DNA of 41,201 nucleotides, taken from Bacteroidales bacterium. Its GTDB lineage: Bacteria; Bacteroidota; Bacteroidia; Bacteroidales; VadinHA17. Location: the NCBI GenBank assembly GCA_021371855.1, contig JAJFVL010000039.1, positions 1-41,201 of the forward strand, given 5' to 3'. Below are positions 6,876 to 16,020 of the stretch, in pieces. How positions within the stretch are numbered: the stretch's first letter is position 1; every line of letters begins with the position of its first letter. A program made the translations under genes and the position numbers. The notes beneath the pieces are model-generated. The model was given only the letters and a program-made list of their open reading frames with translations, was not told the DNA's origin and did no database searches.

Positions 6876-8102
6876 TTATTTTAAAAGGTCAGCCGCTAAG
6901 ATCGAAACGTCGTCAAAAGTGGAAGGGTTATCATCCGGTAACCCAAGGTCCCTGATCATTTCCCTGATATTGCCCTCAACAGGAAGGGTATTTGCAATGT
7001 ATTTAATAATTACTTCTGTTCCAATATCTTTGCCCTCAATATTTTTTAATTCTGAGAGGCCATCAGTGTAGCAGATGATCTTAGTATAGTCTTTTATTAC
7101 CAGTTCTGATTTTTTCACATAAGGAATTTCATCAAGCATCCCGATTCCCACACAGGAAGCTTTAAGCTGAAGGATCTCTCCTGTAGATGTATTGTAAAGT
7201 ACAGGAGGATTATGAGCTGCGTTTATGTATTCAAGGACCCTGCTCTTGTGATCATACCTTGCAACGAAGAAGGTGATAAATTTTTCACCGGATGCGTTTA
7301 TAACAACAATGGAATTTAGCTTCTCAACGAGTGTTTCAAGCATAATATCCTCGGTAAAAAGTGCCCTCAGACTTGCCTGGAAATTTGACATCAATATAGC
7401 TGCCGAGATCCCCTTCCCCGATACATCGGCAATACAGAATCCCGTTTTAGTTTCTGAAAGTTTAATGCAGTCATAATAATCTCCCCCGACCTCATAGTGA
7501 GGAAAATAAAATCCATTTATTACCATCCTGCTGTTCTTTGGCATCTTACTGTTGTCGGGGATGAGCATTTTCTGCATCCTGGCAGCAAGTTCAAGCTCCT
7601 TTTTAAAAGCTTCCTGACGTAGGCTTTCATTGAACAACCTGATGTTTTCAATTGCGACAAGTATGATACTCGAAAGAGTCTGGATAAAGTTAAGGTGCTT
7701 AATCACAGGGCTCATTCCTTCTCCCTCTTCTTCAATATCACCAATAAAAACAAATGCCAGGTGGACGTTATTGTTATAAACAGGCAGGATAATATCGACG
7801 CCTTCGAAGCCAAGATCAGGTGTTACATAAGCTATTTCCGTAATACCTGATAACCTTGATTCGACATCAATTTTTTCCAGTTCTTTAGAGAACCCGCCGT
7901 TTAGAAGACATTCCCAGGTATTGGAGTGCTTGAGGATTAATATTTTACCGATACCCAGGTTGTCTCTGAGGATGTGTTCATATTTGGATAAAAGTTCTTC
8001 AGTCGGCAGATTGGCATTGATCGACAATGTAATATCGAGCAGCGAGTCCAGCTTGAATTTGGAAATTTTTAACCTGTTGGCAGAAGTCTTTTTATCTTCC
8101 AT
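6876..8102 (-). CDS. GAF-like domain plus SpoIIE-type PP2C phosphatase
   Basis: A 408-residue cytoplasmic Ser/Thr phosphatase of the RsbU/SpoIIE kind. Residues 15-155 look like a degenerate GAF sensor. A helical linker (about 160-182, ending LAARMQKMLIP) leads to the PP2C fold. Metal-binding acidic residues are visible in GGDYYD (D208), ADVSGKG (D226), TDGLSE (D347) and DDVSIL (about D398). Such enzymes dephosphorylate anti-anti-sigma or SiaC-like partners. Two SiaC-like proteins are encoded at 13718 and 16021, but no STAS protein or anti-sigma kinase is adjacent. It lies 9 nt after efp on the same strand and is probably cotranscribed. Confidence 0.9.
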   Translation of the reverse strand: MEDKKTSANRLKISKFKLDSLLDITLSINANLPTEELLSKYEHILRDNLGIGKILILKHSNTWECLLNGGFSKELEKIDVESRLSGITEIAYVTPDLGFEGVDIILPVYNNNVHLAFVFIGDIEEEGEGMSPVIKHLNFIQTLSSIILVAIENIRLFNESLRQEAFKKELELAARMQKMLIPDNSKMPKNSRMVINGFYFPHYEVGGDYYDCIKLSETKTGFCIADVSGKGISAAILMSNFQASLRALFTEDIMLETLVEKLNSIVVINASGEKFITFFVARYDHKSRVLEYINAAHNPPVLYNTSTGEILQLKASCVGIGMLDEIPYVKKSELVIKDYTKIICYTDGLSELKNIEGKDIGTEVIIKYIANTLPVEGNIREMIRDLGLPDDNPSTFDDVSILAADLLK

Positions 8103-8111
8103 GTATCTCTT

Positions 8112-8678
8112 TTAAGCCTTGACTCTTTCTACATAAGACCTGTCGCGGGTATCGATTTTTATTTTATCGCCTGTATTCACAAAAAGCGGGACCATAATAA
8201 TTTCGCCATTTTCTACTTTCGCCTGTTTCAAGGTGTTGGTTGCAGTATCACCTCTTAACCCCGGCTCCGAATATACAACCTCCATTACAACAAATTGAGG
8301 GATATCAACAGAAAGAATAGTGTCGGTATCGGCATGTATAACTACCTCAACATTCATCCCCTCGAGCAGGAATTCATGATTATCAATCAAATCTTCCGGG
8401 ACATGAATTTGTTCAAATGTTTCAAGATGCATGAAGTAATAGCCCATGTCATCTTTATAAAGATATTGATACGGACGTCTTTCAACCCGTGCCAGAGTAA
8501 CCTTAGTTCCCGAAGAAAAGGTATTTTCCAATACCCTACCGGTCTTAAGGCTCTTAAGCTTTGTTCGTACAAAAGCCGGTCCTTTACCTGGTTTTACATG
8601 CTGAAAACTTACTATTGTACAAAGGTCATTATTGAATTCAATGACCAACCCGTTCTTAAAATCTGCAGTGCTTGCCAT
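8112..8678 (-). CDS. efp: Translation elongation factor P
   Basis: A 188-residue EF-P with the three-domain architecture: a KOW-like N-domain (1-65), an OB domain (66-128) and a C-terminal OB domain (129-188, including GLRGDTATNTLKQA). It rescues ribosomes stalled at polyproline. The tip lysine is K32 in KPGKGPAFVR, the position modified by beta-lysylation in E. coli; no EpmA/EpmB genes are in the window. It is preceded by the DUF3108 gene and followed by the phosphatase, all on the minus strand. Confidence 0.97.
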   Translation of the reverse strand: MASTADFKNGLVIEFNNDLCTIVSFQHVKPGKGPAFVRTKLKSLKTGRVLENTFSSGTKVTLARVERRPYQYLYKDDMGYYFMHLETFEQIHVPEDLIDNHEFLLEGMNVEVVIHADTDTILSVDIPQFVVMEVVYSEPGLRGDTATNTLKQAKVENGEIIMVPLFVNTGDKIKIDTRDRSYVERVKA

Positions 8679-8711
8679 AAATGTTTAAGTTAATCTCAAT
8701 AGAACTTTAAA

Positions 8712-9491
8712 TTATTTTTTCTTAATTTCAAGGGGATATACCAATCCTTCATAATTTACAATCTCAACGGTAAATGCCCCCACAAAGATATCAAATCGTA
8801 CCTTAACTGGTAAAAAATTTTTATCAGCTGAAAACCAGAATGAGACACCCTCTTCTGTTTTAAACAGACGGCCGGTTTCAGTAACCGGATTAAATTTATA
8901 GCACTTGATTTTCCCGAACCTGGTTTTTATTTCTTCAGTGCCTATAAACTTTAATCTGACCGGATACAATTCATCTGTAAACCATGTTGTGATTGTAGTC
9001 ACATCACCTTTTTTCATATTGCTGCAGTTAGGGAGGATGTTTTCCCGGAAATAGTAGAAACAGGAAATAATATCATGTATTCCCTGAGGTGTGATGTGGA
9101 CACCGGTCAGATCGCTTGTGAGAATGGCTGAATCAGCCCTGGTTTTATGATCGAACCAGACGACATTGTATTTCTTGTATCTGCCTTCATGTATGTTCCT
9201 TATTGACATTACCGGGAGTTCGGTTGAAGGATCGATGTATGATTCATAAATATCAACTACTCTGAAAAGAGCATCTACCATTCCGGTGGTTTTTGCTAAA
9301 AGCCTGGAATGCCAGATCTCTTTATCGTTTAAGGTTTCCCTTTGTATATCAAGCGATGCAGTTCCTCCGGTGAGAATTCCATATTGAATTGTATAAACAA
9401 CTTTTTCACCGGCATTATATGTTGTTATCTGTCCCCATGCTGCAGATGAAATCAATATTGCAAAACCGGTGATAAAAAAGATTCTTTTCAT
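8712..9491 (-). CDS. Exported DUF3108 family protein
   Basis: A protein of 259 residues from the chosen start. An in-frame upstream start at 9536 would overlap tsaB by 20 nt and hide the signal peptide. Starting at 9491 gives MKRIFFITGF..SSAAWGQ, a clear Sec signal. The mature part (YNAGEKVVYTIQYG, then TASLDI, then FRVVDIYESYID) matches DUF3108, a periplasmic beta-rich family of unknown function common in Bacteroidota. It sits between tsaB and efp. Confidence 0.8.
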   Translation of the reverse strand: MKRIFFITGFAILISSAAWGQITTYNAGEKVVYTIQYGILTGGTASLDIQRETLNDKEIWHSRLLAKTTGMVDALFRVVDIYESYIDPSTELPVMSIRNIHEGRYKKYNVVWFDHKTRADSAILTSDLTGVHITPQGIHDIISCFYYFRENILPNCSNMKKGDVTTITTWFTDELYPVRLKFIGTEEIKTRFGKIKCYKFNPVTETGRLFKTEEGVSFWFSADKNFLPVKVRFDIFVGAFTVEIVNYEGLVYPLEIKKK

Positions 9492-9516
9492 ACTTTTTCC
9501 TGAATGAATGCAGTAA

Positions 9517-10218
9517 TCATGCCATTTTATTTCCAAGGATATTCTTTCTGGGTGTAGTAGTAATAAAATCTTTCAGATATAATGGTTCGAAATATGCAAC
9601 ATCTTCAAACTGATGATTTGCAAGAGCCTGAAATACAGGTTTCTGCATAGACACTGCAGAAATCCTGAAGTCTTCGGCAAAGAATGCATTTTTACGGTTA
9701 ATCACCTCTTTGCACTTTGCTGCTCCATCGCCAAAAAAGATGATTTTTTGTGATTCGGGTATGTTGCTGAAAGTATCCTCTTTTATTATTTCCGCCGCGA
9801 TGTTTTTTACGGTTTTTCCTTCAGCATCGTAAATTGCATAGTATACCTCCATTCTGCGTGCATCGAGCATAGGGCAGAAAAGAGTGTCTGTCTGAGTTCT
9901 GCAGACTGCGGAAATTCCCCAAAACATTGAATAGGTAGTCTCTATTCCGATAAGCGGAATGGATGCAGCATAGGCAATGCCCTTTGCAGCAGATACTCCT
10001 ATCCGCAGGCCGGTATAGGATCCTGGGCCCTTGCTAACAGCTATAGCCTCAAGATCACTGGCAACGATCCCTCTCTCTTTAAGAATCTCATCAATAAAAA
10101 CAGTGAGAGTGGAAGCATGCGACTTTGTCTTATCAGTTTCTTTCAGAGTAATTACCCCTGCATTATCGCATAATGCTACTGAACAAAGGTTTGTTGCTGT
10201 TTCGAGACAAATAATCAT
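9517..10218 (-). CDS. tsaB: tRNA threonylcarbamoyladenosine protein TsaB
   Basis: A 233-residue ASKHA-fold protein and partner of TsaD in making the t6A37 modification of ANN-decoding tRNAs. It begins MIICLETATNLCSVAL, and KGPGSYTGLRIGVSAAKG at 63-80 is the family signature. It lacks the metal-binding histidines of the catalytic paralogue TsaD, as expected. It lies 11 nt after the HlyD-type gene. The C-terminal half (PMLDARRMEVYYAIYD) is also typical. Confidence 0.93.
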   Translation of the reverse strand: MIICLETATNLCSVALCDNAGVITLKETDKTKSHASTLTVFIDEILKERGIVASDLEAIAVSKGPGSYTGLRIGVSAAKGIAYAASIPLIGIETTYSMFWGISAVCRTQTDTLFCPMLDARRMEVYYAIYDAEGKTVKNIAAEIIKEDTFSNIPESQKIIFFGDGAAKCKEVINRKNAFFAEDFRISAVSMQKPVFQALANHQFEDVAYFEPLYLKDFITTTPRKNILGNKMA

Positions 10219-10229
10219 TTCCTTATGTC

Positions 10230-11489
10230 CTATTTTTCCTTAAAAAGATCCTCTTTTTTTACAATTTCGATCAAAGTACTATCAGATAATTTTTTGCTGA
10301 TCGCACTAAACGGAGAAGAAATAATCCGGTCATTTTCTGCTACTCCGGAAAGGATTTCAATATAATTATTATCCTGTATCCCGGTCCTGACATCTTTTGC
10401 AAGAGCATATTTCCCATCGGTAGTGAAAACGAGAGTACGGATATCTTTACCAGAAACTGTTTTGGAAATCTTTGTTGTATCTGTACGCGTTGTAACTGAT
10501 TGTATCGGTACAGTGACAATCCCGGCTTTTGATTCGGTTTGAATATCAACAGTGGCCGACATTCCGGGTCTGAAAGGATTGCTGTCTCCGGCATCAACAA
10601 GTTTTTGATAGGATTCAGGCAGAACCAGTATTTTTACATCGAAGTTGGTGACCTGATCAGCTGACTGGCCGGTAGTTTTGGCAGAATTGGCAATTTCAGT
10701 TACTATTCCTTTGAATTTCTGATCGAGATATGCATCTACTTCAATAACAGCAGTATCACCCAGACTTACTTTTACAATATCATTTTCATTGACTTCAACC
10801 TGGGCTTCCATTCGCGACAGATCAGCAACGCGCAATAATTCAGTTCCTGCCATGAGGTTTGTTCCCGCGACTCTTTCTCCAAGTTCAACAAGAAGCATTG
10901 ATACCGTTCCTGACATCGGGGCGTAAATTGATGTTTTAGTAAGGTTCTCGTTGGCTTCTTTAAGAGAGGCTTCAGCACTTGCGATTGAAAATCTGGCAGC
11001 TTCCACTTCTGCTTTTGAAACTGTGTAAGATGCTTCGGCCTGTTCATAATCAGATTTTGAAATTGTCTGCTCCTGATATAACTGCTTGTTCCTTTTGAAC
11101 GAAAGCTCAGCCTGGGTAAACTGTGCCTGAATCTGGGCAAGACGTGCTCTGGCAGAGCTTATCGCGGCCTGAGATTGGTCTCTCTGTGAAATGTACGTAT
11201 CAGGTTTTATTCTGAGAAGCAACTGCCCTTTTTCAACCTGATCTCCCTCTTTGATCGTCAGTTCCACAATTTCCCCCGATACATCAGGACTTATTTTAAC
11301 CTCTTTTTCAGGTTGAATTTTACCATTAGCTGTTATAGACTCGATTATTAGGCGTCTTTCAGCATTTTCAACGGCAACTTTTACTGTTAATTCTTTACCA
11401 AACCATCCCTTTTTTTTACCAATTATTGCAAAGATGATCAGGACAATTGCTATTGGAACTAAAATTTTCAGTATCTTATTGTTCTTCAT
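10230..11489 (-). CDS. HlyD/MacA-type periplasmic efflux adaptor
   Basis: A protein of 419 residues with one N-terminal membrane anchor (about 6-26). A split lipoyl domain follows, with its first half near 60-95 (SPDVSGEIVELTIKEGD) and its second half near 190-220 (IYAPMSGTVSMLL). Between them a long alanine- and glutamine-rich coiled-coil hairpin (about 100-185) should contact the TolC-type channel. Beta-barrel and membrane-proximal domains follow. It lies 33 nt downstream of the TolC-like gene. The inner-membrane ABC permease that usually accompanies MacA-type adaptors is not present nearby, so the substrate and transport energy source are unknown. Confidence 0.9.
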   Translation of the reverse strand: MKNNKILKILVPIAIVLIIFAIIGKKKGWFGKELTVKVAVENAERRLIIESITANGKIQPEKEVKISPDVSGEIVELTIKEGDQVEKGQLLLRIKPDTYISQRDQSQAAISSARARLAQIQAQFTQAELSFKRNKQLYQEQTISKSDYEQAEASYTVSKAEVEAARFSIASAEASLKEANENLTKTSIYAPMSGTVSMLLVELGERVAGTNLMAGTELLRVADLSRMEAQVEVNENDIVKVSLGDTAVIEVDAYLDQKFKGIVTEIANSAKTTGQSADQVTNFDVKILVLPESYQKLVDAGDSNPFRPGMSATVDIQTESKAGIVTVPIQSVTTRTDTTKISKTVSGKDIRTLVFTTDGKYALAKDVRTGIQDNNYIEILSGVAENDRIISSPFSAISKKLSDSTLIEIVKKEDLFKEK

Positions 11490-11522
11490 AATATTGTATC
11501 TTAATATGATAATCTTTTCTTA

Positions 11523-12863
11523 TTATTTGTTAAGATTGAGGGGAACTCCTTTATAAAAATCAAGCACTTTGGTTTTAAAGATATATTCATATTTTGCCTG
11601 CGACATATCAGACTGGGCTTTGAGAAGTTGCGTTTTTGCCACGTTGTAATCAACGGAAGTAACCATTCCGACATTAAATTTTTGCTCGGTGTATCTGAAA
11701 GATTCTTCAGTTGATATGACTGCTTTTGTACTGGCGTTATATTTTTTCAAAGCTGCTACAGCATCGGTATATGACTGCTGGATATTTTTATAGAGTTGCT
11801 TTTTTGTTCCCTCAAGTGCGAACTGGCTGTTTTGGACATTTAATCTTGAATTTGAAATGTTTTTATTTACCTGCCATCCGTTCAGAATAGGAATGTTTAA
11901 AGATAAGCCAACTCCGAAATTTTTATTATTTTTCATCTGATCATTAAACGGCGCTGAATAGGTCGTGTCGAGTATATGTGTATAACCAGTGCTGAAGGAA
12001 TGGCTGACGGATAAACCGGGACTTCTTCCACCTTTTGCAATTTTCAGATCATACTCGCTGGCCTTAAGTTTAAGTTCGGAGCTCCTTATTTCCGGCCTGC
12101 TTTTCAGGGCAATTTCATATATTTCGTCAATATTGCCGGTGATTACTGAGCTGGAGTCAACATTTATCTCGGGGATGACAATTTCAAATCCTGACGGACT
12201 TTTGATTTCGAGGAGCTGGGTCAGATTAAGATATGATATATCGAGCTGGTTTTTTGTATTTATTAAGCTGACTTCTTCCTGCGCAGCCTGTGCCTCTATC
12301 TGAAGAAGGTTGCCCCTGGCAACACTACCTGCATCAACCAGTTTGTTTGTTTTTTCAATTTGCTGACGGGTTATGTTGAGCTGATTTTCATTAGCAGTTA
12401 CAAGTTCTTTGTTAAGAAGAATCTGAAGATAATCGAGGGCAACGCTTAAAGAAATATTGTCACGTATGTTCACAAGATCCTGTTCACTTGCAAGAACTTC
12501 ATATTTATTCTTCTGGATAGTATTGTAGTTTTGCAGTCCTTTAAAAACAATGAGCTCTCCCCCCAGATACAGGTAATCGGAAAGGATAGTCTGATTATAA
12601 AACTGATAGGTATATTGATCAAGCGCACGGCCAAAAGAATAACTGTGAGAAGCTGAACCATTAAGCGTGGGCAACAGTTTCAGCTTAGCGAGATCGAGAG
12701 AGTTTTTCTGAATTTTTGTTTGTATTGTCTGTTGCTTTATTTCAATATTGTTTTCAACAGCATATTTAATGCATTCCTGGAGCGACCATTCCTTTTGCTG
12801 GGAAAAGACCATTCCGGAGGACAAAAGGAGGCAGGATAGTATTATGATCTTGAGTTTTTTCAT
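11523..12863 (-). CDS. TolC-family outer-membrane channel protein
   Basis: A protein of 446 residues from the chosen start at 12863, which gives the signal peptide MKKLKIII..SSGMVFSQ. An upstream in-frame start at 12908 would add 15 residues before the signal. The two internally repeated OEP halves are visible: EWSLQECIKYAVENN at the mature N-terminus, then the second half from about residue 240 (IYEIALKSRPEIRSSEL). Long helices with heptad-like spacing form the periplasmic tunnel. It is the first gene of the minus-strand run with the HlyD-type adaptor and probably forms a tripartite exporter. Confidence 0.92.
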   Translation of the reverse strand: MKKLKIIILSCLLLSSGMVFSQQKEWSLQECIKYAVENNIEIKQQTIQTKIQKNSLDLAKLKLLPTLNGSASHSYSFGRALDQYTYQFYNQTILSDYLYLGGELIVFKGLQNYNTIQKNKYEVLASEQDLVNIRDNISLSVALDYLQILLNKELVTANENQLNITRQQIEKTNKLVDAGSVARGNLLQIEAQAAQEEVSLINTKNQLDISYLNLTQLLEIKSPSGFEIVIPEINVDSSSVITGNIDEIYEIALKSRPEIRSSELKLKASEYDLKIAKGGRSPGLSVSHSFSTGYTHILDTTYSAPFNDQMKNNKNFGVGLSLNIPILNGWQVNKNISNSRLNVQNSQFALEGTKKQLYKNIQQSYTDAVAALKKYNASTKAVISTEESFRYTEQKFNVGMVTSVDYNVAKTQLLKAQSDMSQAKYEYIFKTKVLDFYKGVPLNLNK

Positions 12864-13341
12864 GTGTGAATAATTTGTTTTGAAAATAATCAGTACAGGC
12901 AACGGCAAATCATAAAGTTAACAGAAAAGATTGTAATGCATTTAATTTCATAATTATCAGAATAGAAAACTTTTAAAATTAAGCTTACGAAGATAAAAAT
13001 TATCTTAAATAGAATGAATTTTTTCTTTATCCGAAATGGTTAAAGAATATCATAATCTTTAATATTGTTTTACAACGGTTTAAATCTGATAATATTTGTT
13101 AAGGACAGGGGAAAATGATCTCCGGGATAATTAATATATTGGCAAACCAAAGAATTATACCGGAAACGGAGGTGGAAATCTCAATCTGAACAAATAATCC
13201 CATAAAAGTTGTGAATATCGTAATAAGCAGATAAACAGTCAGATGCAAATTGTCTGTCGGTGTGATGTTAAAAACTATTTTACTCAGTAAAATTCTTAAC
13301 AATCAGTTTTTTTAAATTAGCTGTCTGATTTGAGAATAATA
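12864..13341. other. Intergenic region, possible tiny membrane ORF
   Basis: No assured gene is present. On the minus strand a frame at 13099-13302 would encode 67 residues with two hydrophobic stretches (LTVYLLITIFTTFMGLF and SGIILWFANILIIPEI) and sensible codon use. However, it has only a TTG start directly after a stop codon. It may be a small membrane protein or the remains of one. Confidence 0.25.
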
Positions 13342-13587
13342 ATGGAAGTGAGACATACCGCGTACAAGGAAGAGCAACTTAAACGAACAAAACGATTATC
13401 CCTTATGCTTAACAACAGGGAGATGAGAGCACTGGGCATCTATTGTAACCGGTATCGGGTGAAAAACAAATCAGAATTCCTGAGGGAGACAATTATGAAA
13501 GCAATAATAAAAAGGTTTGATGACGAGCATCCTTCGCTCTGGGAAGAGACAGAACCTACACTTTTTAATAAGAATGTTTCGCAATAA
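13342..13587 (+). CDS. Small ribbon-helix-helix-like protein
   Basis: A protein of 81 residues from the ATG at 13342; a TTG four codons upstream is less likely. The central part (RTKRLSLMLNNREMRALGIYC, then KNKSEFLRETIMKAIIKRF) has the strand-helix-helix pattern of MetJ/Arc-type DNA-binding proteins, with the basic residues expected in the strand. The C-terminus is acidic (DDEHPSLWEETEP). It stands alone before the SiaC-like gene, with 130 nt between them. Targets are unknown. Confidence 0.72.
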   Translation: MEVRHTAYKEEQLKRTKRLSLMLNNREMRALGIYCNRYRVKNKSEFLRETIMKAIIKRFDDEHPSLWEETEPTLFNKNVSQ

Positions 13588-13717
13588 CATTTGGATAATA
13601 CATGTCTTTTCCTAATTTTACAGAATCCAGTTTAAAACAACCTGGATTTATTGCTATTTTTATCAACAGGAATAATGGTAATTAAAATCCGGAAAAGGCT
13701 GCTGATATATTCTAAAT

Positions 13718-14140
13718 ATGTATCCTGACAGTTTAAAAAATGAGCCGACAAGAAGAACACCCTGGATAATTCTGGAATCCGGGAAAATTTTCATTATGGG
13801 TCGTTCGATTCCTGAGAACGCCGGTAATTTATACAGACCGGTTCATGAATGGATATCAGATTATGTTCGGAATTATTCCGGCGAATCAACTATTACTTTT
13901 GGTTTTGAATATATAAACACAAGTTCAACAAAGTGGATCTTTGCAATACTTAAAGAGTTATCCGTGATGAAGAACCTGAATGAGAATGCCAGAATTATCT
14001 GGTATTACGAGCAGGGAGATGAGGATATGAGTGAATTGGGGTTTATTCTCAGATCTCTGGTTGACTGCCCGTTTCTTGTGGTTGAAATGTCTGAGATGAA
14101 CCTGCCCAGGTATAAGAAGATATTATCGGGTTCTATTTAA
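13718..14140 (+). CDS. SiaC-family regulatory phosphoprotein (DUF1987), copy 1
   Basis: A 140-residue cytoplasmic protein. GRSIPENAGNLYRPVHEWI (28-46) and FEYINTSSTKWIF (63-75) are the family hallmarks. In Pseudomonas aeruginosa SiaC the phosphorylated residue, as I recall, is Thr68 in the same motif; here Thr68 falls at the same number in NTSS. In that system SiaB is the kinase, SiaA a PP2C phosphatase, and unphosphorylated SiaC activates a diguanylate cyclase. No SiaB or SiaD gene is adjacent. A second copy is at 16021 and a SpoIIE-type phosphatase is encoded at 6876-8102. Confidence 0.82.
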   Translation: MYPDSLKNEPTRRTPWIILESGKIFIMGRSIPENAGNLYRPVHEWISDYVRNYSGESTITFGFEYINTSSTKWIFAILKELSVMKNLNENARIIWYYEQGDEDMSELGFILRSLVDCPFLVVEMSEMNLPRYKKILSGSI

Positions 14141-14200
14141 GGTTCACTGCTTATAGCATTTAAAAAACGTTCAGTAATGGTCACTTTCAAAAAAAAATTC

Positions 14201-14208
14201 TAATTTTG
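14201..14208 (+). promoter_or_regulatory. tRNA-Gln promoter -7 box
   Basis: TAATTTTG matches TAnnTTTG and lies 20 nt before the mature tRNA. No good -33 TTTG is seen at the expected distance. Confidence 0.5.
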
Positions 14209-14228
14209 CAGCTCATTTTATAACAGAC

Positions 14229-14301
14229 TGACCCATGGTGTAATTGGCAACACGTCAGATTTTGGTTCTGAAGAGTCCAAGTTCGAGCCTTGGTGGGTCA
14301 A
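14229..14301 (+). tRNA. tRNA-Gln(UUG)
   Basis: The cloverleaf has acceptor TGACCCA/TGGGTCA, D arm GTGTA..AACAC, anticodon stem TCAGA/TCTGA with loop TTTTGGT (anticodon TTG), and T arm CCAAG-TTCGAGC-CTTGG. The discriminator is A and CCA is not encoded. The T1-A72 pair at the acceptor end is typical of tRNA-Gln. Confidence 0.95.
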
Positions 14302-14308
14302 CAAAAAG

Positions 14309-14347
14309 AAGCGCAAACTATCATATAAAGGTTGGATGCGCTTTTTT
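14309..14347 (+). terminator. Terminator of tRNA-Gln
   Basis: AAGCGCA (14309-14315) pairs with TGCGCTT (14337-14343) around a 21-nt loop, followed by a run of six T. The loop contains TATAAAGG at the same offset as in the tRNA-Arg terminator, and 16 of the 21 loop bases agree. Confidence 0.75.
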
Positions 14348-14483
14348 ATTTCAGATAATAATGAAACATTGCTGAAACATTTCCTGAGTACAAAGCTATT
14401 ATGTAAATATATCCCAAATCAACACAGAGTGTGAAATGAGGGATTTTGGGGTTGCTAATACTTTATGGATTCATTAATCAGGT

Positions 14484-15617
14484 TCATATCTTTACCAGCC
14501 ACCGCCGCCGATACATAAATGCCAGCACCCCCCACCATAGAAGAACATGGCATAGTCCGTAGGTCAAAGAGGCGTTTGCTCCACTCATATTAGGCAGCAA
14601 TCCATGTTCACAGATTAGCACATGAAGGTTGATGCTCTCCCCACCATGGATAACCCTGATCCAGTTCAGCGTCGAGGAAAGTAATTCTGAGGCGCACCAG
14701 GCTACAATCGCATTACTGCCGAAGTGAATAAACGGTGCCAGTCCTCTGTGATGCCCCTGGATGTCAATCCACCAATACGCAGTGGCCAATAGCAGCAGTC
14801 CCAGTCCTGACATGTAAACAGCAAAACTTGAAGTCCATAATCTTTGAGTAAACGGCATCCAGTAGACCCAAAACAGTCCGAGGACTGTAAGCATAGTGCC
14901 GCTAACGAAGATCCTGGTAGCTTTTTCCAATGGCCGACGTTGAGAAAGAAGACAAACTCCCGCCTGATAACCGATCAATGTGTTGCATATCGCAGGCAGT
15001 GTCCCTAACAGACTTTTAAGTTCTGCTTCGTAAGGATGCCACATAAAGGGCCCCAGGATGTGCCTGTCAAGCCAGTCATTGAAGTTATTACTGAATGACC
15101 ATGGATCAGGTCCCTTGCCAGGATAGGGAAACAGCACCATGAGTGTCCAATAGCCCAGTAACAAAACAACGATAGCAATCAATTGGCCTTTTCGCTTGAG
15201 GTTGAGTACGATCAGGGATGTAAAGAAGTAGCATAGGGCAATCCGCTGCAGGACTCCCATTATACGCCATGTGCCGAAGTTGAACTTCGGATAGATGTTG
15301 AGAAGCATGCCGAGAGCGAACAGTAGTATTGTGCGCCGGATAATCTTTTTGTAAATAGAGCCTTTTTGACCATCCGTCTGGTTAAGCCGCCTGGCAAACG
15401 AAAAGGGCATCGCTACCCCAACAATGAACAGGAAGAAGGGGAAGACCCAATCAGTAGGTGTGACTTCATAACCTGAGCCATGAGCCAGAGGACCGTACTC
15501 GTTGCCGGGGATTCCCTGATTATTGACCAGGATCATGAACGCTATTGTCGCCCCGCGAAAGACGTCGAGCGAGATCAAACGTCCGGGCTTAACCAGTTGC
15601 AAATCTGTTGCTGCCAT
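14484..15617 (-). CDS. HGSNAT/NagX-type membrane acyltransferase (DUF5009)
   Basis: A 377-residue integral membrane protein with about ten hydrophobic segments. The N-terminal SLDVFRGATIAFMILVNNQG is the signature of the heparan-alpha-glucosaminide N-acetyltransferase-like/DUF5009 family. TDWVFPFFLFIVGVAMPFS and RIMGVLQRIALCYF are further conserved blocks. Members acetylate amino sugars across the membrane or act in N-acetylglucosamine use. No such enzyme or transporter is adjacent. The gene is richer in G and C than its neighbours, including runs like GCCACCGCCGCCG, which suggests recent arrival. The substrate is uncertain. Confidence 0.88.
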   Translation of the reverse strand: MAATDLQLVKPGRLISLDVFRGATIAFMILVNNQGIPGNEYGPLAHGSGYEVTPTDWVFPFFLFIVGVAMPFSFARRLNQTDGQKGSIYKKIIRRTILLFALGMLLNIYPKFNFGTWRIMGVLQRIALCYFFTSLIVLNLKRKGQLIAIVVLLLGYWTLMVLFPYPGKGPDPWSFSNNFNDWLDRHILGPFMWHPYEAELKSLLGTLPAICNTLIGYQAGVCLLSQRRPLEKATRIFVSGTMLTVLGLFWVYWMPFTQRLWTSSFAVYMSGLGLLLLATAYWWIDIQGHHRGLAPFIHFGSNAIVAWCASELLSSTLNWIRVIHGGESINLHVLICEHGLLPNMSGANASLTYGLCHVLLWWGVLAFMYRRRWLVKI

Positions 15618-16020
15618 AATAATTTTATTTCTTTTTCTTTGAATGATAACTTAAAGATACAAGAGTTATTATTATGAAGGTGCCTGGAATGTCCCGAAAC
15701 CTTAATCATATTGGAATAAGTTGACCATTAATATCTAAATACTTGATGTATAATTATGTATGTTAAGTGTAACCTGCACATCTAAAGGATGTCACAAAGC
15801 CTGGCTTTTGCTATATGAGAATAAAGATCGTATCATTTATTGCGGATAAACAGTTCAATCTGATTTGGATATCTACTAAAAATCAAAGAGTTAAGGAAAT
15901 ATCACATGAACAAACACATTTTTTGATAAAACTCCATCAATTTAAAAATAACCAAACACAAATTTGTTTATCTTTTGGAAGAAAAATTATCAAAATTAGT
16001 AGTTCCCGAAAAAGACTGTA
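15618..16020. other. Intergenic region before the second SiaC-like gene
   Basis: AT-rich, with no assured gene. A 68-codon frame at 15815-16021 overlaps the next start by one base, but its basic, Asn/Gln/Ser-rich composition looks like translated AT-rich DNA. A small hairpin, ACATC/GATGT, lies at 15778-15792. No full TAnnTTTG box was found. Confidence 0.4.
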
